A DNA stretch of 64,000 nucleotides from Streptomyces sp. TBY4 (GCF_024213195.1 NZ_JANAVF010000009.1:186001-250000), one strand, 5' to 3'. Numbered from the stretch's first letter, positions 7,240 through 15,119 are shown. Notes: generated by a model not told the origin, from the sequence alone. Numbers and translations: made by a program.

Positions 7240-8671
7240 GTATGAGCGTAGCAGTGTGGCGGAACTGGCGGAATCCCTTCGGATCGAGCTCGACCGCTAC
7301 TCGGTAGGTGGAAAGCTCCCCTCGAGCAGGGCGCTGGTCGAGGAGTACCGGGTCAGTCCCGTCACGGTCTCCCGGGCCCTCGCCCAGCTCGCCGCCGAAG
7401 GCCTGGTCGTCACCCGACCCGGAGCCGGGGTCTACCGAGCCCGGCCCCGTACGGCGGTCCGGCCGCCCGGCGACACCTCCTGGCAGGCCGTCGCGCTGAA
7501 CGCGGAGGACTCCGGCGAGGTGATCCCGCGCTCCGTGGACGCCTCCGGGGTCCTGGTCACCCTGGCCGCCCCGCCGGCCGGGGTCATCGAACTGCACAGC
7601 GGCTACCTGCACTCGGCGCTCCAGCCCGAGCGGGCCATGGCGGCGGCCCTCGCCCGGGCCGGCCGCCGGCCCGGGGTGTGGGGGCGGCCGCCCGTGGAGG
7701 GGCTGCCGGAGCTGCGGGACTGGTTCGCGCGGGAGATCGGCGGGGCCGTCGCGGCCGGGGACGTGCTGGTGACCGCGGGCGGCCAGAGCGCGCTCGCCAC
7801 CGCGCTGCGCGCCCTCGCCCCGCCGGGGGCGCCGATCCTCGTCGAATCCCCGACCTACCCGGGACTGCTGGCCCTCGCGCGGGCCGCCGGCTGCCGGCCC
7901 GTGCCGGTCCCGGTGGACGCGGACGGGGTCCGGCCGGAGCTGCTGGCCGCCGCCTTCGAAGCGACCGGGGCGCGGGTGTTCGTATGCCAGCCGCTCTTCC
8001 AGAACCCGACCGGGGCCGTGCTGTCCGGCGAGCGGCGGGGCGAGGTGCTGCGGATCGCGCGCGCCGCCGGGGCGTTCGTGCTGGAGGACGACTACGCGCG
8101 GTCCCTGGCCCACGAGGACTCGGGCCCGCTGCCCGCACCGCTCGCCGCCGAGGACCCGGACGGGGTGGTCGTCCACGTGCGGTCGCTGACCAAGGTCACC
8201 TCGCCCAGTCTGCGGGTGGGCGCGCTCGCCGCCCGGGGGCCCGTCTTCGACCGGCTGCGCGCCATCCAGGTCGTCGACACCTTCTTCGTGCCCCGGCCGC
8301 TCCAGGAAGCCGCCCTGGAACTGGTCGGCGCACCCGCCTGGCCGCGCCACCTCAAGGCCGTGGCCGCCGAGCTGCGCCACCGCCGGGACGTCCTCGCGGG
8401 GGCCCTGCGGCGGGAGCTCCCCGATCTGGAAGTGCCGCATCTGCCGCGCGGGGGCTACCAGTTGTGGGCCCGGCCCGGCGGGGGCGGTGACGACGCGGAC
8501 TTCGTGGCGGCCGCCCTGCGGGCCGGGGTCGCGGTCGCACCGGGACGGCCGTACTTCTGCGCGGAGCCGCCCGGTCCGTTCGTCCGGCTGAGCTTCGCCG
8601 GGGTGTCCGGCGCGGGAGAGCTGACCGAGGCCGCCCGGCGGCTGCGGTCCGGGCTTCGTCCCGACGCTTGA
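7238..8671 (+). CDS. MocR-type GntR regulator fused to an aminotransferase-like domain
   Basis: 477 residues. Residues about 3-70 form a GntR winged helix (AESLRIELDRYSVGGKLPSS, SRALVEEYRVSPVTVSRALA). The rest is a PLP-dependent fold-type-I aminotransferase domain with QNPTG, the cofactor-contacting Asp in VLEDDYARSL, and the PLP lysine in SLTKVTSPSLRVG. MocR proteins such as PdxR and GabR sense PLP or an amine-PLP adduct and often control a neighbouring gene. Here that gene is the divergent EamA exporter. A TATTCT -10 at 7224-7229 lies 8 bp before ATG 7238, so the message is probably leaderless. Confidence 0.92.
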   Translation: MYERSSVAELAESLRIELDRYSVGGKLPSSRALVEEYRVSPVTVSRALAQLAAEGLVVTRPGAGVYRARPRTAVRPPGDTSWQAVALNAEDSGEVIPRSVDASGVLVTLAAPPAGVIELHSGYLHSALQPERAMAAALARAGRRPGVWGRPPVEGLPELRDWFAREIGGAVAAGDVLVTAGGQSALATALRALAPPGAPILVESPTYPGLLALARAAGCRPVPVPVDADGVRPELLAAAFEATGARVFVCQPLFQNPTGAVLSGERRGEVLRIARAAGAFVLEDDYARSLAHEDSGPLPAPLAAEDPDGVVVHVRSLTKVTSPSLRVGALAARGPVFDRLRAIQVVDTFFVPRPLQEAALELVGAPAWPRHLKAVAAELRHRRDVLAGALRRELPDLEVPHLPRGGYQLWARPGGGGDDADFVAAALRAGVAVAPGRPYFCAEPPGPFVRLSFAGVSGAGELTEAARRLRSGLRPDA

Positions 8672-8702
8672 CCCCGTGCGCCCCGCGGCTCACCATCGCC
8701 GC

Positions 8703-9278
8703 ATGCATGTTCGGGTTTCGCTAGTCGCAGCAGCCCGTAGTACCTCGCTGCTCGCCGAGCGCTTCGACGACGACCGCCCCCTCGACGTGGACGGCTGGCG
8801 CGCGGTGGAATCCGCCGCGCGCGGGCTCGTACCCCTGGGCTCGGCCGAGCTCCGCTACTGTTCGCCGACCTCGCGCAGCCGGGCCACCGGCACCGCCCTC
8901 GGCTACGCCCCGATGGCGCAACCGGCCCTGCGGGAGTGCGACATGGGCCGCTGGCGCGGGCTCACCCTGGCCGAGGTGGCCGCCCGGGACCCCGCGGCCG
9001 TGGACCTCTGGCTCACCGATCCGCACGCCGCGCCGCACGGCGGGGAGTCCCTGCTCGCCTTCATCGCCCGGATCGGCGGCTGGCTCGACACCCGGCCGGC
9101 CGACGACGGGGGAGCGATCGTGGCGGTGGCGGAGCCGTCGGTGGTGCGGGCGGCGCTGGTGTACGCCCTGAAGGCGCCGCCGCTGACCTACTGGAACGTG
9201 GACGTCCGCCCCCTGTCCACGCTGACCCTCGCGGGCCGGCCGCGGAGCTGGCACCTCTCCCTCCAGGCGCCCGTCTGA
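8703..9278 (+). CDS. Histidine-phosphatase-fold protein lacking the catalytic histidines
   Basis: 191 residues, start ATG 8703 (MHVRVSLVAAARSTSLLAER). Overall layout is that of the phosphoglycerate-mutase/histidine phosphatase superfamily: N-terminal beta strand, ALRECDMGRWRGLTLAEVAA, and HGGESLLAFIARIGGWLDTRP. The signature LVRHGE is replaced by LVAAARST, and the C-terminal VTHG-type histidine is replaced by VAVAEPSVVRAAL, so both catalytic histidines appear lost. It may be a binding or scaffold protein rather than an enzyme. It follows mocR by about 30 bp and could be co-transcribed or leaderless. Confidence 0.75.
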   Translation: MHVRVSLVAAARSTSLLAERFDDDRPLDVDGWRAVESAARGLVPLGSAELRYCSPTSRSRATGTALGYAPMAQPALRECDMGRWRGLTLAEVAARDPAAVDLWLTDPHAAPHGGESLLAFIARIGGWLDTRPADDGGAIVAVAEPSVVRAALVYALKAPPLTYWNVDVRPLSTLTLAGRPRSWHLSLQAPV

Positions 9279-9329
9279 AAACCCGCTAAATCGGTTGAGG
9301 TGCAGGTGGGGCGTGCCTAGCCTGCGGAC

Positions 9330-10136
9330 ATGGACGACATCACACACATCAGCGGCGCCGCGGACATCCGGATCACCACGCTCGCGGAGCGGCCCGAACT
9401 GGCGGCCCGGCTCTGGGACATGAAGGACTCGTGGCCCGAGTTCGCCCAGCACGACGCGCTGGCCTGGCTGCTGTATCCGCGGATGGTGGCCGAGCTCCCG
9501 GAGTTCGTCCTGATCGCCACGGACGGCGACGCGGTGGTCGCCCGGGCCTTCAGTGTGCCCTTCGCGCAGCACGCGCCGGGCCGTGACGGGGTGCTGCCCG
9601 CACAGGGCTGGGACCGGGTCCTCATGTGGGCCTTCTCCGACCTGCGGCGCGGGGTCGAGGCCGACACCGTCAGCGCGATCGAGATCAGCGTGGCCACCGA
9701 CCGGCAGGGCGAGGGACTCTCCGGCCGGATGCTCGCCGCGATGCGGGAGAACGCCCGCGCGCGGGGCTTCACCGAGGTGGTGGCGCCGGTGCGGCCCAGC
9801 GGAAAGCCGGCCGAGCCGGACACCTCGATCCACGAGTACGCGTACCGCACCCGCGAGGACGGTCTCCCGTACGACCCGTGGCTACGGGTCCACGTGCGGG
9901 CGGGCGCCGTCATCGACTCGGTGGCCCCCCTGTCGATGACGATCACCGGCTCCCTCGACGACTGGCGGCAGTGGACCGGCCTCCCCTTCGACACGACCGG
10001 TCCGGTCCGCGTTCCCGGCGCCCTGTCGCCGGTCCACTGCGAACCGGAGCAGGGCTTCGCGGTCTACGTCGAGCCGAACGTCTGGCTCCGCCACCGCCTG
10101 GGACCCGTATCGGCCTCCGTCGCCACCGGGGCTTGA
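9330..10136 (+). CDS. GNAT-family N-acetyltransferase
   Basis: 268 residues. The acetyl-CoA-binding region is visible in the middle (IEISVATDRQGEGLSGRMLAA, matching V-x(n)-QGxGxS/A), followed by TEVVAPVRPSGKPAEP, and a long C-terminal extension (SIHEYAYRTREDGLPYDPWLRVHVR ... DDWRQWTGLPFD) that is larger than a minimal GNAT domain. The substrate is unknown. A TAGCCT hexamer at 9317-9322 lies about 7 bp before ATG 9330, indicating a leaderless message. Confidence 0.82.
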   Translation: MDDITHISGAADIRITTLAERPELAARLWDMKDSWPEFAQHDALAWLLYPRMVAELPEFVLIATDGDAVVARAFSVPFAQHAPGRDGVLPAQGWDRVLMWAFSDLRRGVEADTVSAIEISVATDRQGEGLSGRMLAAMRENARARGFTEVVAPVRPSGKPAEPDTSIHEYAYRTREDGLPYDPWLRVHVRAGAVIDSVAPLSMTITGSLDDWRQWTGLPFDTTGPVRVPGALSPVHCEPEQGFAVYVEPNVWLRHRLGPVSASVATGA

Positions 10137-10163
10137 GTCTCCCCCGGGGGGAGACCCGAAGCT
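10133..10163 (+). promoter_or_regulatory. MerR-type promoter/operator with 19-bp spacer
   Basis: TTGAGT (10133-10138) and GAAGCT (10158-10163) are separated by 19 bp, the long spacing typical of MerR-activated promoters. The dyad GTCTCCCCCGGGGGGAGAC (10137-10155) fills the spacer. ATG 10170 follows about 7 bp after the -10, so the message is probably leaderless and the downstream MerR protein probably autoregulates. Confidence 0.72.
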
Positions 10164-10169
10164 GAGGAC

Positions 10170-11141
10170 ATGAACGGCCACACGCCCCGCACTCCCGGCA
10201 CACCGGGCACGCTCCACTCGATCGGCGAGCTGGCCCGGCGGACCGGCACCACGGTCAAGACCGTCCGGTTCTACTCCGACCGCGGGCTCCTGCCGCCCGC
10301 GGGGCGGAGCCCGGCCGGCTACCGCCTCTACGACGAGGGCGCCGTCGCACGCCTGGACCTGGTCCGGAGCCTGCGCGACCTGGGACTGGACCTCGCCGCC
10401 GTCCGGAAGGTCATGGACCGGGAGCTCGAGCTGCCGGAGGTCGCCGCGGCGTGCGCGGAGGCGCTGGACGCGCAGATCCGGATCCTGCGGATGCGGCGCG
10501 CGGTGCTCACCGCGGTGGCGGGGCGTGGGGCCACCCCCGAGGAGGCGGATCTGATGCACAGACTGGCAAGGCTCTCCGAGGCGGAACGCCGCAGGCTCGT
10601 CGACGAGTTCCTGGGCTCCGCCTTCGACGGCGTGGGATCCGGCGGCCCCGTGTTCGCGGGGATCATGCAGTCCATGACCCCGCACCTGCCGGACGACCCC
10701 GACGCCGAACAGCTCCGGGCGTGGGTGGAACTGGCCGAACTGGCCGAGGACCCGGAGTTCCGCGCCCACGTGCGGCACCTGGCCGAGGACCTGGCGGCCG
10801 ACCACCGCCCGGACGCTCCACCCAGCCGGCACCGCGACGTGGCCGCGATCGTCGCCGACCTGATCACCCCGGCCGTGACGGCGGCCGTCGAACCGGCCTC
10901 ACCCGGGGCCGACCCGCTCGTCGCGACCCTGCTGACCCGCTGCGCACACCTGCTCGGCCACCGGGACGGCCCCGGGGCCCGGAGCCGGCTCCTGGCCCGG
11001 CTGGAACGCATCGACGACCCGCGCAGGGAACGGTACTTCTCCCTGCTCGCGGTGATCAACGGCTGGCCCCGCCCGCAGACCCTGCACCCGCCGCTCGACT
11101 GGTCCATCCAGGCCCTGCGGGCCCGTACGGTCCGCCCATGA
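10170..11141 (+). CDS. MerR-family transcriptional regulator with long C-terminal effector region
   Basis: 323 residues. Residues about 15-80 form the MerR DNA-binding domain (SIGELARRTGTTVKTVRFYS, DRGLLPPAGRSPAGYRLYDE), followed by a coiled-coil dimerisation helix (ALDAQIRILRMRRAVLTAVA). The remaining roughly 200 residues are helical and of unknown ligand specificity; no Cys or His metal cluster is seen, arguing against a metal sensor. The stop overlaps the next GNAT start (ATGA), so the two are translationally coupled and the GNAT enzyme may be the regulated function. A MerR-spaced promoter precedes it. Confidence 0.9.
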   Translation: MNGHTPRTPGTPGTLHSIGELARRTGTTVKTVRFYSDRGLLPPAGRSPAGYRLYDEGAVARLDLVRSLRDLGLDLAAVRKVMDRELELPEVAAACAEALDAQIRILRMRRAVLTAVAGRGATPEEADLMHRLARLSEAERRRLVDEFLGSAFDGVGSGGPVFAGIMQSMTPHLPDDPDAEQLRAWVELAELAEDPEFRAHVRHLAEDLAADHRPDAPPSRHRDVAAIVADLITPAVTAAVEPASPGADPLVATLLTRCAHLLGHRDGPGARSRLLARLERIDDPRRERYFSLLAVINGWPRPQTLHPPLDWSIQALRARTVRP

Positions 11142-11722
11142 ACGCTCCCGCCACCCTCCACGCCGCCGCGACGCCGGCCGCTCCGGCTCTCGTGCTGCGC
11201 CCCTGGCGCGCGGAGGACGTCGCCGCGCTGGTCGAGGCGTACCGGGACCCCGTCCTGCGGCGCTGGGCGAGCGCTCCCGTGCAGAGCGAGGACGAGGGCC
11301 TGCGGTGGGTGCGGGCCCAGGAGGCGGGCTGGGCCGCCGGGACCCGGATGGGCTTCGCCGTCCTGGAGGCGGCCCCTGACGGGGGACCGCCGCGGTTGGT
11401 GGGCGGCGTAGTGCTGAAGCGGGCCGGATCCGGTCGGCCCTCCGCCGAGGTCGGCTACTGGACGGCGGCACGGGCCCGTGGGTGGGGTGTGGCCCCACGA
11501 GCCCTGGGCGCCCTCACCGACTGGGCCTTCGCCGCCTTCCGGCGCGACGGTCTGGAACGCCTCGAACTCCTCCACCAGGTCGACAACCCGGCCTCCTGCC
11601 GCGTCGCCGAGAAGAGCGGCTACCCGTTCGACACGGTCCTGCCGTCGCTCCCTCCCGCCCACCCGCTCGACGGGCATCTGCACCTGCGGCGCGCGGGCGC
11701 GTCCCCAGGGGGCGGCTCCTAG
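11138..11722 (+). CDS. GNAT-family N-acetyltransferase coupled to the MerR regulator
   Basis: 194 residues of the RimJ/RimL-like type: LVLRPWRAEDVAALVEAYRD at the N-terminus, GVVLKRAGSGRPSAEVGYWT and ARGWGVAPRALGALTDWAF for the acetyl-CoA site, and LELLHQVDNPASCRVAEKSG near the end. ATG 11138 overlaps the merR stop by 4 nt. The substrate is unknown; joint transcription with a MerR sensor suggests a stress or drug-modifying role, which is inference. The stop overlaps by 4 nt the stop of the convergent secreted-protein gene. Confidence 0.85.
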   Translation: MNAPATLHAAATPAAPALVLRPWRAEDVAALVEAYRDPVLRRWASAPVQSEDEGLRWVRAQEAGWAAGTRMGFAVLEAAPDGGPPRLVGGVVLKRAGSGRPSAEVGYWTAARARGWGVAPRALGALTDWAFAAFRRDGLERLELLHQVDNPASCRVAEKSGYPFDTVLPSLPPAHPLDGHLHLRRAGASPGGGS

Positions 11723-12309
11723 AGGAGCGAGACGGGGGCGGTGGCGGAGGAGGGGAGGTAGATCCCGCCGATGCCCGCGTAGGTGGCCCGGTAGCCGCGC
11801 AGGAGTTCGTCCAGCGGGATCGTCAGCCGGGCCGGGCTGTCGCAGCGGGCGGCTCCGAACTGGTCGGTGACGGCGGTGCAGAGGGTCCGGCCCCCGAGGG
11901 TGGTGAAGGTGACCGGTACGCCGTCCAGCCCGGCGGGGGCGTCCGCGATCCGCACGGTGGTGCTGAGGTTCCTGACCCCGAAGAGCAGCCCGTTCAGCTT
12001 CGCCGGACCGGCCGTGGCGACCGTGGCCACGGCGGGCCGGACCAGCTCGGGCGCCTGGCAGAGCTGGGGGCCGGCGGCGTAGACCTGCCCGGTGGGGCAG
12101 GTGACGACCGTGGCGACCCCGCCCGCGCACTGTACGTAGAACCGGTGGTCCTGCAGGCGCGGCAGCCGCCCGGTGGCACCCCCGGCGCACGAGCCCTCGG
12201 CGGCGCCCGCGGGCACCGCCCCCACGCCCAGGGCGAGGACCGCCCCGGTGGCGAGTGCGGCGAGCGAGGCCAGTGCCCTGACGACCGGTCCCTTGGCGAT
12301 GCGTAACAC
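11719..12309 (-). CDS. Secreted protein with a CBM14/peritrophin-A-like module
   Basis: 196 residues with a Sec signal peptide (ALASLAALATGAVLALGVGA ending AGAAEG). The mature N-terminus carries a cysteine-patterned segment (GSCAGGATGRLPRLQDHRFY ... VQCAGGVATVVTCPTGQVYA ... GPQLC) resembling the chitin-binding peritrophin-A/CBM14 fold. It is followed by a beta-rich domain (VRNLSTTVRIADAPAGLDGV, GGRTLCTAVTDQFGAARCDS) like a bacterial Ig-like repeat. A chitin- or cell-wall-binding extracellular role is inferred from the module. No partner genes lie nearby. Confidence 0.65.
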   Translation of the reverse strand: MLRIAKGPVVRALASLAALATGAVLALGVGAVPAGAAEGSCAGGATGRLPRLQDHRFYVQCAGGVATVVTCPTGQVYAAGPQLCQAPELVRPAVATVATAGPAKLNGLLFGVRNLSTTVRIADAPAGLDGVPVTFTTLGGRTLCTAVTDQFGAARCDSPARLTIPLDELLRGYRATYAGIGGIYLPSSATAPVSLL

Positions 12310-12423
12310 CCTTGCCCCCAGCTCACTCAGTGTGACGAAATGAATACGAAGTGACTATAGGGACGGGCGTGTGGCGGGCGCAACGCTCTCGGGTCATCGC
12401 CAGGGAGTACGAATATCCGCTAG

Positions 12424-12439
12424 CTTGAACGCGTTCAAG
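12424..12439. promoter_or_regulatory. Perfect 16-bp palindrome upstream of the 12490 membrane protein gene
   Basis: CTTGAACGCGTTCAAG is a perfect palindrome, about 50 bp upstream of ATG 12490 and about 115 bp upstream of the divergent gene start at 12309. The shape resembles TetR-type operators. No TetR gene is adjacent, so the cognate regulator would be encoded elsewhere. Confidence 0.5.
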
Positions 12440-12489
12440 TCGACTGGGGCGGGCCCGGACGGAGCACCGGACGGACCGAAGGGGCGGGC

Positions 12490-12909
12490 ATGGCGGGGAG
12501 TGCGGCAGCCGGGCGGGGCGCCCACCCGTGGCAGTGGGGGATCGCGCTGGCCGCGCTGATCCTCCCGGTGCCCCTCGCGGCGGAGCTGCTCGCGGCGGGG
12601 CGCTCGCCCTTCGTGCTGATCGCCCCGCTCCTGCTGCTCGCGGCGCCGCCGGCCCTGCGCGCGCACCGGGCCCGGTTCATGACCTCGTGCGTGGCCCTCG
12701 CGGTCGTGCTGTTCTGGTGGTCGCTCTTCGGGCTGGGGGACGGGGCGCTGGTCTTCCTGCCCTCGTCGCTGCTCCTGCTGTGCGCGAACTTCGCCGACCC
12801 GCGCGCCTACCCGACCCCGGCCGCCGTCTTCACGTTCGCCGCCGTGATCATCGGGGTGCTGCCCGCCGTCGCCTCTCTGGCGGCCGCCGTCCACCTGCTG
12901 GGCGGCTGA
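12490..12909 (+). CDS. Small integral membrane protein
   Basis: 139 residues with about four hydrophobic helices (GIALAALILPVPLAAELLAA, FVLIAPLLLLAAPPAL, FMTSCVALAVVLFWWSLFGL, VFTFAAVIIGVLPAVASLAA). No family motif is recognised and no function is assigned. It is single, with a palindromic operator candidate upstream, and converges on the LysR-like gene. Confidence 0.7.
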   Translation: MAGSAAAGRGAHPWQWGIALAALILPVPLAAELLAAGRSPFVLIAPLLLLAAPPALRAHRARFMTSCVALAVVLFWWSLFGLGDGALVFLPSSLLLLCANFADPRAYPTPAAVFTFAAVIIGVLPAVASLAAAVHLLGG

Positions 12910-12922
12910 GCCGGCCTAGGCC

Positions 12923-13702
12923 CTAGCGCCCCCGGGGCTTGCCCCGCTTGCCGGTGGACTTGGCCGTGGCCTTGCCGCCCTTGGGGGCGCCGGACCGCGG
13001 GTTCTTCGCGGCCGACTTGCCTCCCGACCGGGGGGCCGGCTTCCGGGCCGGCTTCGCCTTCTTCGGCTCGGGCTCGGGCTGCGTACGGCCGCGCCCGCGC
13101 GAGCTGTTGACCGTCCGCCCGCGCACGATCCCGATGAACTCCTCGACCAGGTCGGGGGTCTCGTCCGCCTCGGGCCACGACAGCGCGACGCGCGACTCGG
13201 GGGCGTCCAGCAGGGTCCGGTACGTGAGGTCCTTGCGGTGGTGCAGCCGCGCGAGCGACTGGGGTACGACCAGGAGCCCGATGCCCGCCGCCACGAGCTC
13301 GATCGCGTCGGCCGTGGTCTCCGGCCGCTGCAGCGCGGGCTTGCCCGGCAGCTGCTCCCAGCCGAGGGTGTCGTCCAGCGGGTGGAGGACGATGTCGTCG
13401 GCCAGCTCCGCGATCGACAGCTCCTCGACCGCGGCCATGAGGTGGTCCTTGGGGATCACGACGACCGTGGTCTCGGTGTAGAGCGGGATCGCGCTGAGGC
13501 CCGTACGGTCGATCGGCAGCCGGACGAACCCGGCGTCGGCGCCGCCGCCGCGCAGCAGGCCGGGGGCTTCGGCCGGACCGACCTGGACGAGGGTCAGCGG
13601 AACGTCGGGCAGCCGCTCCTTCCAGATCCGGACCCACTTCGTGGGAGTCACCCCGGGGACGTATGCGAGCTGGAACGAGGGGGGTGTCCGGGAGTCTGTC
13701 AC
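12923..13702 (-). CDS. LysR substrate-binding-like protein lacking the helix-turn-helix, with basic tail
   Basis: 259 residues. Residues about 8-195 match the periplasmic-binding-like effector domain of LysR regulators (FQLAYVPGVTPTKWVRIWKE, DVPLTLVQVGPAEAPGLLRG, LYTETTVVVIPKDHLMAAVE, IELVAAGIGLLVVPQSLARL, RVALSWPEADETPDLVEEFI). The usual N-terminal roughly 60-residue winged helix is absent: the protein starts directly with the effector domain. Residues about 200-259 are a Lys/Arg/Pro/Gly-rich tail (KKAKPARKPAPRSGGKSAAK) that could bind nucleic acid non-specifically. The divergent DUF5997 gene starts about 60 bp away; the two look like a conserved pair. Confidence 0.8.
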   Translation of the reverse strand: MTDSRTPPSFQLAYVPGVTPTKWVRIWKERLPDVPLTLVQVGPAEAPGLLRGGGADAGFVRLPIDRTGLSAIPLYTETTVVVIPKDHLMAAVEELSIAELADDIVLHPLDDTLGWEQLPGKPALQRPETTADAIELVAAGIGLLVVPQSLARLHHRKDLTYRTLLDAPESRVALSWPEADETPDLVEEFIGIVRGRTVNSSRGRGRTQPEPEPKKAKPARKPAPRSGGKSAAKNPRSGAPKGGKATAKSTGKRGKPRGR

Positions 13703-13760
13703 CCGGCCAGATTACCGGCCGTGGTCGGAGGTGGCGCACATGCTCGATACCCTGGACCCC

Positions 13761-14165
13761 ATGACGTCGCACCAGACCACCCAGACCATGAAGCCCGCTA
13801 CTGCGGCGAAGAAGCTGGGTGTGTACCTCGAGGCCACCCCCGCAGAGTTCCAGGAGGGTGTCGTCTCGCGCACCGAGCTGAACGCCCTCCAGTCCGAGCC
13901 GCCCCAGTGGCTGCAGGACCTCCGGGCCAACGGTCCGCACCCCCGTCCGGTGGTCGCGGCGAAGCTCGGCATCTCCATCGCCGGTCTGGCGCGCGGCGGT
14001 GTCACCGACCCGCTCACCACGGAGCAGATCGAGGCCCTGAAGCAGGAGATGCCGGAGTGGCTCGCGAACGAGCGCGCCACCCAGGCCGACGTCCGCAAGG
14101 AAACCGTCCGCATCAAGCAGATGCAGGCGGAGAAGGCCGCGAAGGCCGCGAAGAACGAGAAGTAG
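13761..14165 (+). CDS. DUF5997 family protein
   Basis: 134 residues, start ATG 13761 (MTSHQTTQTMKPATAAKKLG). The body (VYLEATPAEFQEGVVSRTEL, NALQSEPPQWLQDLRANGPH, LTTEQIEALKQEMPEWLANE) matches the actinobacterial DUF5997 family, and the C-terminus is lysine/alanine-rich (QMQAEKAAKAAKNEK). Function is unknown. TACCCT at 13748-13753 sits 7 bp upstream of the ATG, so the transcript is probably leaderless. It is divergent from the HTH-less LysR-like gene. Confidence 0.82.
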   Translation: MTSHQTTQTMKPATAAKKLGVYLEATPAEFQEGVVSRTELNALQSEPPQWLQDLRANGPHPRPVVAAKLGISIAGLARGGVTDPLTTEQIEALKQEMPEWLANERATQADVRKETVRIKQMQAEKAAKAAKNEK

Positions 14166-14244
14166 GCGCAGGCGGCCGGGAGGCGGCCGGTGAGCCGGTG
14201 CGCTCCCGGTCCCACGGCCCCTCTCCGACCGCACCGGCCGTGAG

Positions 14245-14688
14245 ATGCTGGTGCGCGTGACGATCGAGGACCTGGTACGGCTGCGGTGCGCGCGGGACGT
14301 GATGGACCGCGACTACGCCGAGCCGCTGGACGTGCCGGCGCTGGCCTCCGTCGCCCTCATGTCCCCCGGGCACTTCTCCCGCAGTTTCCGGGCGGCCTTC
14401 GGGGAGACCCCGTACAGCTATCTGATGACCCGCCGCGTCGAGCGGGCGAAGGCGCTGCTGCGCCGGGGCGACCTCAGTGTGACCGAGGTCTGCTTCGCGG
14501 TCGGATGCACCTCGCTGGGCTCCTTCAGCTCGCGTTTCACGGAGCTGGTCGGCGAGACCCCCAGCGCCTACCGGGCCCGCCGGCACGAGTCCGGCGCCGC
14601 TATCCCCGCGTGTGTCGCCAAGGTCTTCACCCGGCCCGTCCGCAGGCCCGCGGCCAACGGGGGAGCGGGATCCACGGCCAGGTCGTAG
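14245..14688 (+). CDS. AraC-type DNA-binding regulator (DNA-binding domain only)
   Basis: 147 residues made almost entirely of the AraC/XylS double helix-turn-helix: ALASVALMSPGHFSRSFRAA and FGETPYSYLMTRRVERAKAL, then LSVTEVCFAVGCTSLGSFSS and FTELVGETPSAYRARR. There is no N-terminal effector domain, so any signal must act otherwise. The VOC gene starts 9 bp after the stop, a common AraC-glyoxalase-like pairing in Streptomyces. The start could also be a GTG four codons later. Confidence 0.87.
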   Translation: MLVRVTIEDLVRLRCARDVMDRDYAEPLDVPALASVALMSPGHFSRSFRAAFGETPYSYLMTRRVERAKALLRRGDLSVTEVCFAVGCTSLGSFSSRFTELVGETPSAYRARRHESGAAIPACVAKVFTRPVRRPAANGGAGSTARS

Positions 14689-14697
14689 CGTCGGGGC

Positions 14698-15114
14698 ATG
14701 ACCATCAAGCTCTCGCAGTGCTTCCTCTCCGTCGATGACCTAGACAAGGCGCTCGCCTTCTACCGTGACGCCCTCGGCATGGAAGTGCGCAACGATGTCG
14801 CCTTCGAGGGAATGCGCTGGGTGACGGTCGGCTCGCCCGAGCAGCCCGACGTGGAGATCGTCCTCGAACCCCCGCTCGCCGATCCCGGCGCCTCCCCGGC
14901 CGACCGGCAGGTGATGGCGGAGCTGCTGGCCAAGGGCGTGCTCCGCGGGGTGATCTTCACGACGGACGATGTGGACGCCACCTTCGAGCGCATCCGGGCC
15001 GCCGGCGCCGAGGTGCTCCAGGAGCCCGTCGACCAGCCGTACGGGGTCCGCGACTGCGCCTTCCGCGATCCGGCCGGCAACCTGCTCCGCTTCAACCAGC
15101 CCCGGCGCCGCTGA
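14698..15114 (+). CDS. VOC superfamily (glyoxalase-like) protein
   Basis: 138 residues with two beta-alpha-beta-beta-beta modules: SQCFLSVDDLDKALAFYRDA, GMRWVTVGSPEQPDVEIVLE, GVIFTTDDVDATFERIRAAG, and the terminal YGVRDCAFRDPAGNLLRFNQ with the usual RDPxGN signature. Family members are metal-dependent lyases, dioxygenases or antibiotic-binding proteins; the substrate is unknown. It is in an operon with the AraC-type regulator (9-bp gap). Confidence 0.87.
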   Translation: MTIKLSQCFLSVDDLDKALAFYRDALGMEVRNDVAFEGMRWVTVGSPEQPDVEIVLEPPLADPGASPADRQVMAELLAKGVLRGVIFTTDDVDATFERIRAAGAEVLQEPVDQPYGVRDCAFRDPAGNLLRFNQPRRR

Positions 15115-15119
15115 CGCCG

